In this document: one piece after another, positions 8,353-17,790 of the stretch
How positions within the stretch are numbered: position 1 is the stretch's first letter
Layout: each line of letters opens with the position of its first letter
DNA from: Hallerella sp963656065
Lineage (GTDB): Bacteria; Fibrobacterota; Fibrobacteria; Fibrobacterales; Fibrobacteraceae
Direction: 5' to 3'
Assembly: GCA_963656065.1 (NCBI GenBank)
Contig: CAVKGV010000003.1
Span: forward strand, 1-64,000
Length of the DNA: 64,000 nucleotides
Notes under the pieces: generated by a model
Database searches by the model: none
Seen by the model: only the letters and a program-made list of their open reading frames with translations
Told to the model about the DNA's origin: nothing
Position numbers and translations under genes: made by a program

Positions 8353-9667
8353 TTTACCTATACCAAGTATGCAGCGAAAAATCCTAAAAAAAAACTGGCA
8401 GAATGGAAAAATTCCGCAGAGCGAATGCCGCTTGTTTTACAAGGCGCCCGGCAAACCGGAAAAACCTACACGGTCACAGAATTTGGTTCCAAATTCTATT
8501 CCAATGTCGTTTACTGCAATTTTGAAAGAGAGCCCAATCTCGCTTCCCTTTTTTCGGATTTGTCGCCAAACCATATCCTGCCGAACCTCGGAGCAATCAA
8601 GCAACAAAAAATTTTTCCACGCGAAACACTGGTCGTTTTTGACGAAGTCCAAGCATGCCCCAAAGCCCTCACTTCGCTGAAGTATTTTTGCGAAGAAGCG
8701 CCCGATATTCATATCATAGCCCTAGGCTCCCTTTTAGGGATAGCCGTCAACCGGGCGGAATTTTCCTTTCCCGTGGGAAAAGTCCAATTCTTAGACATGC
8801 ATTCGCTTGATTTTGAAGAGTACCTTCTCGCCCGAAGAGACGATTTTTTTTCAACAAAAGATCTCCGAATGTTTCGCTGAAAACTCGCCAATGGAAGAAG
8901 CTCTGCACACAAAAATCCTAGGAATCTATCGCGAATATCTTTTCGTCGGAGGAATGCCCGCTGCGGTCGATAACTTTGTACGCAACCGCAATCCGCTTCA
9001 AGCAAACATCATCAAGCAAGACATTCTTGCCGCCTATCAAAACGACATGAGCAAAAACAACAAGCCGAGCGAAATTGCAAAGACGCGTTTAGTTTATGCG
9101 GGCATCGGAAAGCAGCTCGCCAAGGAAAATAAAAAATTCCAATATCGCGGCATCAAGCCCGGTGCAAGAGCCAGCGAATTTGAAAACGCAATCGAATGGC
9201 TCTGCCTCGCAGGAATCGCCTTCAAGCTTTCAAGACTCGAACATATCGCTCTGCCGCTTTCCGCAAATGCTTCCGACTCGGATTTCAAGCTATATATGAA
9301 CGATGTCGGATTATGCTGCGCATCCCAAAATGTAACATACGACGATGTCGTTTACGAAAATCCCCTGTTTAATGATCTCAAAGGCGGACTTGCGGAAAAC
9401 TACGTTTACACACAGCTAAAAGCAAACCATATCGAATCTTATTATTGGAACGAATCCAATCAAAGCGAAATAGATTTTATCCTTCGACTGAATCATGATA
9501 TTATTCCTGTTGAAGTTAAAGCGGCCGCGCACAACAAATCACAACGCCTAAACGCCTTTGTCAAAAAATACAAGCCGCCATACAGCATCCGAATTTCAAT
9601 AAAAAATTTCGGTTTCAAAAACGGCATCAAATCCATTCCCCTCTATGCGGCAGGATGGGTGAAGTAA
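8353..9667 (+). pseudogene. DUF4143-type AAA ATPase, frameshifted and without a clear start
   Basis: Together two frames give a complete archaeal-like ATPase of the AAA_14/DUF4143 family. The first part carries Walker A GARQTGKT just after the Met at 8425 and Walker B VVFDEVQ near 8640. The reading then shifts by one base at an eight-T run (8844-8851); with seven Ts the frame would continue smoothly into FFQQKISECF and YREYLFVGGMP. The C-terminal DUF4143 part ends with an EIDF...PVEVKA nuclease-like motif. Upstream of 8425 the frame still reads family-like residues (YTKYAAKNPK, AEWKN) back to a stop at 8323-8325 but has no ATG, GTG or TTG, so the start may also be lost. A homopolymer sequencing error cannot be excluded. 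Confidence 0.75.
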
Positions 9668-9753
9668 TCCTGCGCCCTCCAATATCCTCCGCTTACAAAA
9701 TAGCGTAAGAAAAAAAAACTTCTATTATACGAAATAGATTCTATCTTTAGGAT

Positions 9754-11265
9754 ATGAGAAATTTCCAACAAAATCATCAACAAAGAGAAAAATACATCGC
9801 GGGGGCAGAATTCGCCGCGCTTTCCCTCGGCAAAAAAGCAATAGCGGCAATCCTTTTTGCGTTTGCAATCTTATTCCCGGGGCCGCTTTTCGCAAATGAA
9901 ATGTGCGTGCAACTTTGCACACCATGCAAGGAAAAAGCAACCGATTCGATGTGCGTACAAATTAATTCCCTATGCCGCTGTACAGCTCTTCTCGACAGCA
10001 TCCAAGAAGCAGAAACCATCCGAAACGAAAAGATCAAGACATTGAAAGAAACGCTGAAGACAAATTTCTCGGAAAATTGCCAAAAGGAATTTTGCGCGTT
10101 CAAAGTCAAATTAAAAAACGACGATCTCAAATATTTTCACAGCGCAAAGCTCCCCGAAACCGTCGAAAAGCTTTCCATTGAAATTGCAGCGGATTCCACA
10201 ACTAAGCCCGAAACTTTTATTAAGCTAAGCGCCGAATGTCAAAACTTTTGCGGCATCTGCCCTGCAGAAAATGCGCAAGACGGCATGTGCATCCAAATCA
10301 AGAGCGTCTGCAAATGCCAGGAATTTGCAGAACAAGAAGCACGCCTCGCCGAAAAAGCCAAAGCAGACAGTATTCAAAAGATTCAAGCCTTCTTAAAGAA
10401 AACCGAAAATCTGGCAAATACCGTGGATTCCATTTACGCTTTCCAGCAGACCGTTCCGGATTCCACGTTGCTCGTTACGCTCAAAAAATCCGACATGACA
10501 ATTCTTGAAATTCAAACATTTAAGGAACCGGCAAGCGATACGGTTTTCGCAACAAATCCCGCAATATCTTTAGCGGAACCCGTTCCAACGAAAAACGATT
10601 CTATCCAAGCGCACTCAAACATCTCGGCGGATTCCGCAAAACCAGCCGACACCACAACACAAAAGGCGGACGAGAACTGGAGACGCTTTTACCTCGGCGC
10701 ATCGTTCCACATCGGACAAATCGATGACAAAAAACTATTTAATTACGAAACATCCCGGAACACAAGCATCCAAACGGGCATCGATTTCTTTGCACGCTTT
10801 TACTTCTATCAATACGGATCGCTCCAGGGTGGGCTTGGAGCGGTCTATCAGTATAACGATTACTACTTGCTGAAAGCCGATGAATTCAAGGGAGGTGCCT
10901 ATTATTACAACTTCCTTCTGGAAATTCCGTTAGAGCTCCGCGTCGGATTTCCCGCTGGCAAGATTTTCAGCCCATTTGCCAGTTTGAGTCTCAACATCCG
11001 AAAGCCATTCTACAGCCAGGTCGTCTGGTTCCTCGGAGGGAAAAACATAGCAGAATCCGATGAAGACGATCGGTCATCCGGTTTTCACAGCGCTTCGGAT
11101 TTTGAAACTTTGGAATTCGTCGGATTCGGCGTTGAAATTTACCACCATGTTGCAGTCGAATGGCAATGGCTCGTCGCTTCACAAAGTTCCTATGCAGATG
11201 ATAAGGATTCTCCATACCTAGGCGGTCTCGACACATGGCAAATCAAGCTGGACTTTGCATTCTAA
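9754..11265 (+). CDS. Secreted beta-barrel protein with two Cys-rich repeats
   Basis: 503 residues of unrecognised family. A signal peptide with a long charged n-region and a hydrophobic core (about 28-44) ends near LFANE. Two copies of a Cys motif follow: C-x3-C-x2-C-x8-C-x6-C-x-C (Cys51 to Cys76) and the same with x9 (Cys162 to Cys188), each followed by a helical charged segment. A Thr/Ser/Ala-rich linker (about 255-305) leads to a C-terminal region (about 308-503) with alternating aromatic strands and a final Phe, as in small outer-membrane beta barrels. It is probably an outer-membrane protein with a periplasmic disulphide or metal-binding part. The next gene's possible ATG at 11265 overlaps this stop. 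Confidence 0.6.
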   Translation: MRNFQQNHQQREKYIAGAEFAALSLGKKAIAAILFAFAILFPGPLFANEMCVQLCTPCKEKATDSMCVQINSLCRCTALLDSIQEAETIRNEKIKTLKETLKTNFSENCQKEFCAFKVKLKNDDLKYFHSAKLPETVEKLSIEIAADSTTKPETFIKLSAECQNFCGICPAENAQDGMCIQIKSVCKCQEFAEQEARLAEKAKADSIQKIQAFLKKTENLANTVDSIYAFQQTVPDSTLLVTLKKSDMTILEIQTFKEPASDTVFATNPAISLAEPVPTKNDSIQAHSNISADSAKPADTTTQKADENWRRFYLGASFHIGQIDDKKLFNYETSRNTSIQTGIDFFARFYFYQYGSLQGGLGAVYQYNDYYLLKADEFKGGAYYYNFLLEIPLELRVGFPAGKIFSPFASLSLNIRKPFYSQVVWFLGGKNIAESDEDDRSSGFHSASDFETLEFVGFGVEIYHHVAVEWQWLVASQSSYADDKDSPYLGGLDTWQIKLDFAF

Positions 11266-11297
11266 TGAGGAAACGCAATCAGAGGAAGAAAATACAA

Positions 11298-12860
11298 ATG
11301 AAGATGCGAATCATTTCAAATGTTCTTTTTACTGGCGGATGCATCGTTCTTGCGGGATGCTCAAGCGAGTCCCCGTTTTCGGAAGCGGAAAAGGCCATAA
11401 CCCGCACCGAGACCGTTTCCTCCGACCCGGAAACCGCTCACAATCCCGGAAATAAAAAGTTGCAATACAGCGACAAAAACGGACTCGTCCTAGACATTAT
11501 CGTCCGCGACTTCCAGCCGAATCATCCGGACTTCGAAAACTTTGCCGAAGAATCGGTTAAAAATTTGGACAATATTTACGCTTATGGTCTTCCGGGGTAC
11601 GATATTTCCTGGTATAACCTTTCCGCCTACCACAACACGTGCGGAAACAGCGTCTCCAAAGCGGGCGTTGTGCTCGGCATGGACGGGCTTCCCCTTATAG
11701 CGAACGAAATTCTTCCCTCCTATGTGCAGCAGAAATCAAAATCGGCGACAGGCGGATATCTCATGTATGGACAGTGCGCGACAAAAGTTTCCGGTTACGC
11801 AAACAAGATCCAGCGAGGCTTTAAACAATCCAACGGGACAAAATTTACAAGCGTCCTCAAGAATACCTGCGAGGGTGAAGAATCCAAGAATTCCGGTGGA
11901 ATCGCCTGGGGCAACGAAGTCTATTATACGCCGGGCATGGTGCAGCCTTACTTGACTTTCGACTTGGATAGTGCAGGAGAACCTCTTTATTTGAAAGGGG
12001 CGCATATCCACAAGCTGAACGAGGCTTGCGACAATGCGAATTTTGCCCAGTGGTTCGAGGATGTTCCGGGAATCAACAAACGCTCCAACGTGACGCTCGA
12101 CATTCCGAACGCTTCCGACAACCAGAAGTTCAAGGAGCTCGACAAGAATTTCAACAACGGAGGATTTTTCCCGCTCGATGAAATTGATTCCGATTCGCAG
12201 CTGCGGACCGGAATGGCTCCAGAAACAGACCAATGGGGACCGCAGAGTTTATCGATTTTCTGTCCACCGTATAATTACCAGTATGCATCTGCGCAGGCCG
12301 ATTTCAACGGCAACAGCACATCAAACCTTTGCCAAGCCTGGAACCAGTATGGCGGAGCCCGCGGACTTTCCGTGGATGCGGCGTCAAAACTTGCCGAACT
12401 CAACGGGACGCTGGGATTACAGCATCTCCGCAATTACAACTTCACGATGATGGGCTATGCGAACTTCAAATACGACAAGGCGAACAACACCGATTCGACA
12501 AACCAGGAAGTTTTTGAATTTGCCGGAAACGACGACTTTTGGATTTTTGTGGACGGCGTTCTCGTTGCGGATTTTGGAGGTACGCATCTTTCCGTTCCGA
12601 GCCTTGTAAACATTCGAACACTTGCCGAAAACAACCACGGCTGCCACGAGGGAGAACCCCTTGCGGCCATACTCGAAAGAGAAAAGGCTTGCGGAGAAGA
12701 CGGGACGTGGGCTGACAGCTCCTGGCACCATTTGCATATCTTTTACGCAAACCGCCAAACGGATGGTTCAAATCTCTACATCCGCACAAATCTTAATGCC
12801 GTGGCACTTCCCCTCTACAATGAAAACGTTGAAGCGATCCCCGAAACGATTCTGGAGTAA
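11298..12860 (+). CDS. Fibro-slime domain lipoprotein
   Basis: 520 residues. The start at 11298 follows an AGAGGAAG ribosome-binding site and yields a clean lipoprotein signal with Cys21 in LAGC; upstream in-frame ATGs add a charged tail and overlap the previous gene. The C-terminal half carries the fibro-slime signature (PA14-like): FEFAGNDDFWIFVDG near residue 405, a DFGGTH segment, and a final FYANRQTDGSNLYI strand. Fibro-slime domains are named after Fibrobacter and Dictyostelium proteins and are thought to bind carbohydrate. The protein is therefore probably a surface lipoprotein in substrate adhesion. It is co-directional with the genes on both sides. Confidence 0.85.
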   Translation: MKMRIISNVLFTGGCIVLAGCSSESPFSEAEKAITRTETVSSDPETAHNPGNKKLQYSDKNGLVLDIIVRDFQPNHPDFENFAEESVKNLDNIYAYGLPGYDISWYNLSAYHNTCGNSVSKAGVVLGMDGLPLIANEILPSYVQQKSKSATGGYLMYGQCATKVSGYANKIQRGFKQSNGTKFTSVLKNTCEGEESKNSGGIAWGNEVYYTPGMVQPYLTFDLDSAGEPLYLKGAHIHKLNEACDNANFAQWFEDVPGINKRSNVTLDIPNASDNQKFKELDKNFNNGGFFPLDEIDSDSQLRTGMAPETDQWGPQSLSIFCPPYNYQYASAQADFNGNSTSNLCQAWNQYGGARGLSVDAASKLAELNGTLGLQHLRNYNFTMMGYANFKYDKANNTDSTNQEVFEFAGNDDFWIFVDGVLVADFGGTHLSVPSLVNIRTLAENNHGCHEGEPLAAILEREKACGEDGTWADSSWHHLHIFYANRQTDGSNLYIRTNLNAVALPLYNENVEAIPETILE

Positions 12861-12864
12861 ACCG

Positions 12865-13365
12865 ATGAAAAAATTTCAAATACCAATTTTCCTGATTGTC
12901 TCCGTTTTCCTTTCCAGCTGCGCGATGACCCGCACGGACAATAGCGAACGAAACATTACATACCAGAACCGCACGAATATCGTGAACTACGGGGCGGAAC
13001 ATGCGAAAATCATCGGCCCGGTCATCTGGCAAGACCAGAATAAATGCTCCAAGATTTCGTTCTTGCAGTTCGCCGTTTCCCAGAACCCGAGAATCGACGA
13101 CATGATAAACATCGTGACCGAGGAATACAAGAACAATACGACAAATTCCGTCTATTGCAAATACTCGGGCCTTGCCGTAAGCTACGAATCCCTTTCCGTC
13201 GAAGAAGCCGCCGAATGGAAAAGCATCGGCGATTCGGCAATTTTTAAAGCCGACAGGGATAAAGAGAAAAAGCAGGAAATCGAACCGTCAAAGACGCCTA
13301 TCGTTGTGGCCATATTCGCAACCATTGCGGCAACGGTGATGACGATACTGTTCTTGACGGATTAA
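12865..13365 (+). CDS. Small lipoprotein with C-terminal membrane segment
   Basis: 166 residues. The ATG at 12865 comes four bases after the fibro-slime stop and gives a lipoprotein signal with Cys19 in LSSC. The mature part has no domain I recognise; it contains four further cysteines or aromatic-rich stretches and ends with a hydrophobic helix (about residues 146-164) followed by two polar residues. A lipid anchor plus a C-terminal membrane helix is an unusual topology. It stops only three bases before the convergent murD stop, with no terminator between. Function unknown; position suggests a role with the fibro-slime protein. Confidence 0.6.
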   Translation: MKKFQIPIFLIVSVFLSSCAMTRTDNSERNITYQNRTNIVNYGAEHAKIIGPVIWQDQNKCSKISFLQFAVSQNPRIDDMINIVTEEYKNNTTNSVYCKYSGLAVSYESLSVEEAAEWKSIGDSAIFKADRDKEKKQEIEPSKTPIVVAIFATIAATVMTILFLTD

Positions 13366-13368
13366 GGC

Positions 13369-14697
13369 TTAGAAAAACTTCCCCACCAGCCGATCGAAGC
13401 ATTCGCCGCGGACCTTGTAATTTTTGAACAGTCCAAAGCTCGCGCAGGCGGGAGAAAGCAGCACGGCGCTTCCCGCTCCGAGCGAACACGCATCCGCAAA
13501 GGCGCGGTTGAGATCCGGGAAAATTTCCATCGGAACGGAGACGCCGTTTTCGCGAAGCGATGCACACATTCTTTCCGCAGTCGCCCCGATGAGCGAAATT
13601 TTTTTCAGGTTAAAAATTTTGGCGAGAACCTGCGAAAGCTCGGTGAAATCCGCATTTTTTTCGGAACCTCCGAGTATCAGCGCAAAGGGCCGCTTCATAC
13701 TCTTGACCGCAGCAATTGTCGCATCGGGACGCGTTGCATAGGAATCGTTGTAAAATTCAATACCGTTCTTTTCCCCTTTAAATTCCATACGGTATTTGAG
13801 AGGTTCGTAAAACTTGAGCGATTGCAACGCCGTCGGAACATCCGCGCCCAAAGCCTTTACCGCAAGCAGGGCCGCAGCCATATTTTCGAGCTGGTACGCT
13901 CCGCGAGTTTTGCATTCCGAAAGTTTCAGCGTGTAGCCGTCGATCGAAACGGAATCCGCCGTAAAAATCGCATCGGCATCCTTGGAGCCATACGAGAGTT
14001 TTTGCGCCCCGCTTTCCCGGGCAATCGCAACCGACGGAGCCGCATCCCGAATATAGATGCAGAAGTCATTCCGTTTCTGCCAACGGACAAGGTTCGCCTT
14101 CGCGTCACGATATTCCTCGACCGAACGATGCCAGTCCAAGTGTTCCGTCGAAACCCGCAACACGACACCGATGTGCGGCGAAACGGAAAGCGTCATCAGC
14201 TGGAAAGAGGAAAGTTCGAGAATCGAGACTCGGTCCGAGGAATCGTCCGTCAAAAGATCAAGCGCGGGCACGCCGAAATTTCCGCCGATCGCACAAGGAA
14301 TTTTGCAGGCTTCAAGCGCATGGCGAATCATGCTGACCGTGCTTCCCTTGCCGAGCGTTCCCGTCACGCCGATGACCGAGCGAGATTTCGTCTTGTTCAA
14401 AAAAATCTCGATTTGGCTGGTGAGAATTCCGCCGTTTGTCTGGAAACGGAAAAGTTCGTTCTGCAGAGGATAGATTCCCGCCGAGCGAACAACCGTAACG
14501 GAATCCTTGAGACCGTCCATGTAATTTTCGCCGCTAAAAACCTTGACATTCACGCCATCCGGCAGTTCGGGAATTTCTACCGGGTTCTTGTCCATCACGA
14601 CGATTTCCTTGACGCCATTTCGTACAAGATAATTCAGCGTGCTCTTGCCTTCGACTCCAAATCCCAAGATGCCCACCGGGCTTACGATACTCTGCAT
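13369..14697 (-). CDS. murD: UDP-N-acetylmuramoyl-L-alanine--D-glutamate ligase
   Basis: 442 residues, near the usual MurD length of 430-470. MurD adds D-glutamate to UDP-MurNAc-L-Ala in the cytoplasmic peptidoglycan pathway. Visible features are an N-terminal nucleotide-binding GFGVEGKST, the central ATP loop, a HLDWH segment after the Mg site, NDSYATRPDA (substrate domain) and LGGSEKNADF. The ATP loop reads GTLGKGST (residues 113-120) instead of the common GTNGKST, so it carries an extra residue as in FolC. A good AGGAG site precedes the ATG. It lies 10 nt downstream of the M16 peptidase on the same strand; no other mur or fts gene is nearby. Confidence 0.9.
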   Translation of the reverse strand: MQSIVSPVGILGFGVEGKSTLNYLVRNGVKEIVVMDKNPVEIPELPDGVNVKVFSGENYMDGLKDSVTVVRSAGIYPLQNELFRFQTNGGILTSQIEIFLNKTKSRSVIGVTGTLGKGSTVSMIRHALEACKIPCAIGGNFGVPALDLLTDDSSDRVSILELSSFQLMTLSVSPHIGVVLRVSTEHLDWHRSVEEYRDAKANLVRWQKRNDFCIYIRDAAPSVAIARESGAQKLSYGSKDADAIFTADSVSIDGYTLKLSECKTRGAYQLENMAAALLAVKALGADVPTALQSLKFYEPLKYRMEFKGEKNGIEFYNDSYATRPDATIAAVKSMKRPFALILGGSEKNADFTELSQVLAKIFNLKKISLIGATAERMCASLRENGVSVPMEIFPDLNRAFADACSLGAGSAVLLSPACASFGLFKNYKVRGECFDRLVGKFF

Positions 14698-14707
14698 AGA
14701 AAAACTC

Positions 14708-15952
14708 CTATCCTTTCGCGGGTTTTACCACCGCCGTGGCGAATGGAGCCTTGGCAAACGCTTCGCGCAAAAGTTCCATCAAGTATTCTTCCGAAAATTT
14801 TTTCACCTGCGATTCCGTTTCCGCCATCGTATAGACTCGTCCCAGATGAAGCATCTGGTCGGCAAGGCGCAGCAGGCGTTTTTCGGCACTGTCCGAACCG
14901 ATGCGCAGTCCTCCGATGATATTTCTCTTCGTCCGTTCCAGTTCGCCTTTTTCAAAACCTTTTTCCAAAAAATTTCGAAATTCCCGCTGGGCGATTTCCA
15001 AAGCTTCGTCCATTTTGTGCGGTGCAGTCGCAAGCGAAATTCCCCACCCCAACACATCCCAAAACACGTCCGTCATCGAATAAACGGAATAGGCGAGGCC
15101 GCGTTCTTCACGAACTTTCTGGAAAAGCCTTGAACCCATATCGGCGCCGAACGCAACATTGAAAAGCCCGAGAGCCCGCAAAAAATCGATGTTTCCTTCC
15201 CGGAAGTTAAAGCTCGTTCCCCAAAAAAGATTTGATTGGTTCAAGTCCTTTTTGCTTTTTGTCTTTCGTGCGGCATTTGCGCAGTAAAAATTTTCACAGG
15301 TGTTCTTCGCGGACTTTTTTTCTTCAAAATTTTTCCGGACCAGATCGACGAGCCTTTCGTGTTCGATTTTTCCGACAGCGCAAACGGTAAGCGGCAAATC
15401 TTCTATGACTTCCCTTTTACATTCGACGAGGTTTTCCCTCGAAAGATTCTTGACCGATTTAACGGTGCCCGCAATCGGAAACGCTAATCCGCAGCCCTTG
15501 TAATGGATTTCGTTGAAAAGATCCCCGACGCATTCCTCGGCGATATCCTCGTAGCTGTGGACTTCTTCGATGATGACTTTCCGTTCCTTTTCCACTTCGC
15601 GCGCATCGAACCGCGGATGCATCAGCATATCGGAAATTACGTCGAGCGCAAGCGGCACATCTTCTCGGACGACCTGGGCGTAAAAACCTGTTTCCTGCCT
15701 GGTCGTATAGGCTTCGAGATTTCCGCCGCGATCTTCAATCGTATGGGCGATTTCAAACGCGGAACGCTTTTCCGTTCCCTTGAAAACAAGATGTTCGTAG
15801 AAATGGGCAAGGCCGTTCGTCTCCGAATTTTCGTGACGCGAGCCGCGCGGAATCCACACGCCCACATTCGCGGAATAAGTTCCTGGCATATAATCCGTGA
15901 CAATCGTGATTCCGTTTTCCAGTTCGGTTTTTGAAATTTTCTGTCGAAACAT
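14708..15952 (-). CDS. M16 family zinc metallopeptidase (processing peptidase-like)
   Basis: 414 residues. The inverted zinc motif HFYEH (His50, Glu53, His54) with a downstream EEVHSYED segment defines an active M16 peptidase of the M16B/mitochondrial-processing-peptidase-like type. The N-terminal half is the catalytic M16 domain; the second half, with FGADMGSRLFQKVREERGLAY-type residues, is the C-terminal M16 domain. Single-chain proteins of this length usually act as homodimers on small peptides. There is no signal peptide. It is upstream of murD on the same strand and probably co-transcribed. Confidence 0.88.
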   Translation of the reverse strand: MFRQKISKTELENGITIVTDYMPGTYSANVGVWIPRGSRHENSETNGLAHFYEHLVFKGTEKRSAFEIAHTIEDRGGNLEAYTTRQETGFYAQVVREDVPLALDVISDMLMHPRFDAREVEKERKVIIEEVHSYEDIAEECVGDLFNEIHYKGCGLAFPIAGTVKSVKNLSRENLVECKREVIEDLPLTVCAVGKIEHERLVDLVRKNFEEKKSAKNTCENFYCANAARKTKSKKDLNQSNLFWGTSFNFREGNIDFLRALGLFNVAFGADMGSRLFQKVREERGLAYSVYSMTDVFWDVLGWGISLATAPHKMDEALEIAQREFRNFLEKGFEKGELERTKRNIIGGLRIGSDSAEKRLLRLADQMLHLGRVYTMAETESQVKKFSEEYLMELLREAFAKAPFATAVVKPAKG

Positions 15953-15969
15953 GCGCCAAATCTAGAAAG

Positions 15970-17742
15970 TTAAAAAGCCGAATTTTTCACAAACAACAGC
16001 AAAACAAACCAAACGGAAAGACCGGCAAAGACAATCCCGTTTACCGCCATGAGCGCCTTCCATTTTACGCTGAAAGACCCGTTAAAAATTCCAAGGCAGG
16101 CAAACGGAATAAACGAGACGATTACCGGCAAGATATAGCGGAAATCGTTGCTGCAGGCGAACGGCACCGTTATCCGCAAATACATCAGCGCGGCAAAAAA
16201 CATCGCAATCTGGAAAACCAGGAGGCATTTGGAGCGGTCCATTTTCGACGTCCAAAATCCGCGGAGAGCGCATGAGACAAGAAGCAAAAGGCAAATGCCG
16301 ATGGCCGCGGCCAATGTCTCGCCGAGCGGGAAATTAAAAATTCGAAACTCGCCGAACAGCGAACTTTTGAACGCGTAGTTCCAGAAAAATTCCTTTCCCA
16401 ACGCAGCATCCCACGGGCTGGTGAACGGGTTCAACACGTAATTTTTCAAATCGAGATAGACATAATTTCCAAGGTTGTTCGGGACAGCGAGACCGGAATG
16501 AAGCCCGCTGGAATTTCCGATAAGCGAAGAATCTCCATATAGTCGAATACACAAAATTCCCAGACAGAAGACGAAAAACAATCCCAGGGAAACGATTTCC
16601 GATTTTTTGGGAAAGAGAACTTCCCGCGGAAAATATCCGAGCGCAAATCCCAAGGCAAAAGTCGCAAGCGTTATCACGCCCGTACTTTTTGTCCAATAGC
16701 TTAGTCCCGCCGCAATAGCCGCACACAGAAGCGCTTTGGACGACTTGGTGTGCATATACTTCAAAACGCCCCAGAGGCAGAGGATGTGAAAAAAATAAAA
16801 CAGTTGGTCGTTTCCGATTCGCGGAGCGACAAGCAAGAGAAGCGGCCAAAAAGTCCAAAGAAGCGTTCCGAAAACGAGAATTTTTTCCGGCAGGACCATT
16901 TGCAGAATTTTAAAGCCAAAGAATAAAACAAGAAGCGACAGGAAAAGGCTTTCCAGTTGCACTGCCGACGGACCGCCAAAATGCAAGGCAGACCCGAGCT
17001 GCCAGGGAACTGAAGAAATCGCGTAATAGACCGGCGGATGATAACATGTCCAACAATCGTCAGTCCCCGGAATTTCATGCTTTTCCGCAACTATTTTGAT
17101 GTAATCCAGATGCCCATCGACATCGTAGGAATACTGGGAATAGAAAAGCGAAGAGAACATCAAGGCGCGAAGCAAGACGCCGACGGTCAAGAGGATTCGA
17201 GGCAAAAGCCCGACGTGAAGCCTCCGAAGCAGGAACGCAAAAAACGCCGTAAAAGAAACGAGCAACAAGACGTATGACAAAATCCCGGCAGCCGACGAAA
17301 GCATCTCCGGTTTTACGTCCAGCCCGCCGACACCTCCGTTGTTCCGGACGAGAAATTCAAAATGGACATTTTTCCCGTCCGCGTATTTCGCAATCGAATC
17401 CGATGGAAGGACAAAGCCGTTGCCGTAATCGCAGCGTCCCGGAAAATGGGAGAGCGAAATTTTGTTGCCGTTGATCTTGACCGTTTCCGCACAGTCGTCC
17501 GGGACGACCTTTAGCGCAAAAGCTCCGCCGAATTTTGTCCGGACATCAAAAAAGACTTCAAATTTTTCGCCATCCCGAAAATGCTCCGCGATTGGAAAAG
17601 TCGCATTCCTTTCTTTATTTAACTGGCGATAGCCGACATTCTCCACCGAAAGGCGGGTTCCAAAAAACAGAAAAATCCCCACGCATAAAAACAAGAGACA
17701 ATACAGTTCCGGTACGCAAAAAAATTTCTTTATGCTTTTCAT
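15970..17742 (-). CDS. GT39/ArnT-like integral membrane glycosyltransferase
   Basis: 590 residues with one N-terminal membrane helix, a soluble segment of about 130 residues, and then about ten or more hydrophobic helices. The loop after the second helix has an Asp pair (YDVDGHLDY) followed by a YHPPVYY motif, as in PMT_2/GT39-type lipid-linked sugar transferases. Such enzymes take sugars from polyprenyl-phosphate donors and act on the outer face of the inner membrane. The ATG at 17742 is preferred over a GTG at 17748. It is the last gene of an operon with a GtrA flippase and an FAD oxidoreductase, which fits export and transfer of an unusual sugar. The acceptor cannot be predicted. Confidence 0.75.
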   Translation of the reverse strand: MKSIKKFFCVPELYCLLFLCVGIFLFFGTRLSVENVGYRQLNKERNATFPIAEHFRDGEKFEVFFDVRTKFGGAFALKVVPDDCAETVKINGNKISLSHFPGRCDYGNGFVLPSDSIAKYADGKNVHFEFLVRNNGGVGGLDVKPEMLSSAAGILSYVLLLVSFTAFFAFLLRRLHVGLLPRILLTVGVLLRALMFSSLFYSQYSYDVDGHLDYIKIVAEKHEIPGTDDCWTCYHPPVYYAISSVPWQLGSALHFGGPSAVQLESLFLSLLVLFFGFKILQMVLPEKILVFGTLLWTFWPLLLLVAPRIGNDQLFYFFHILCLWGVLKYMHTKSSKALLCAAIAAGLSYWTKSTGVITLATFALGFALGYFPREVLFPKKSEIVSLGLFFVFCLGILCIRLYGDSSLIGNSSGLHSGLAVPNNLGNYVYLDLKNYVLNPFTSPWDAALGKEFFWNYAFKSSLFGEFRIFNFPLGETLAAAIGICLLLLVSCALRGFWTSKMDRSKCLLVFQIAMFFAALMYLRITVPFACSNDFRYILPVIVSFIPFACLGIFNGSFSVKWKALMAVNGIVFAGLSVWFVLLLFVKNSAF

Positions 17743-17790
17743 CGGCACCTACCCGAAATTCAGAATTACCTTATGCGCAATCCAATTCGT

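Noticed and set aside
13822..14919. A 365-codon + strand frame opposite murD
   Set aside because: It is arginine-rich, lacks motifs and is antisense to an intact murD.
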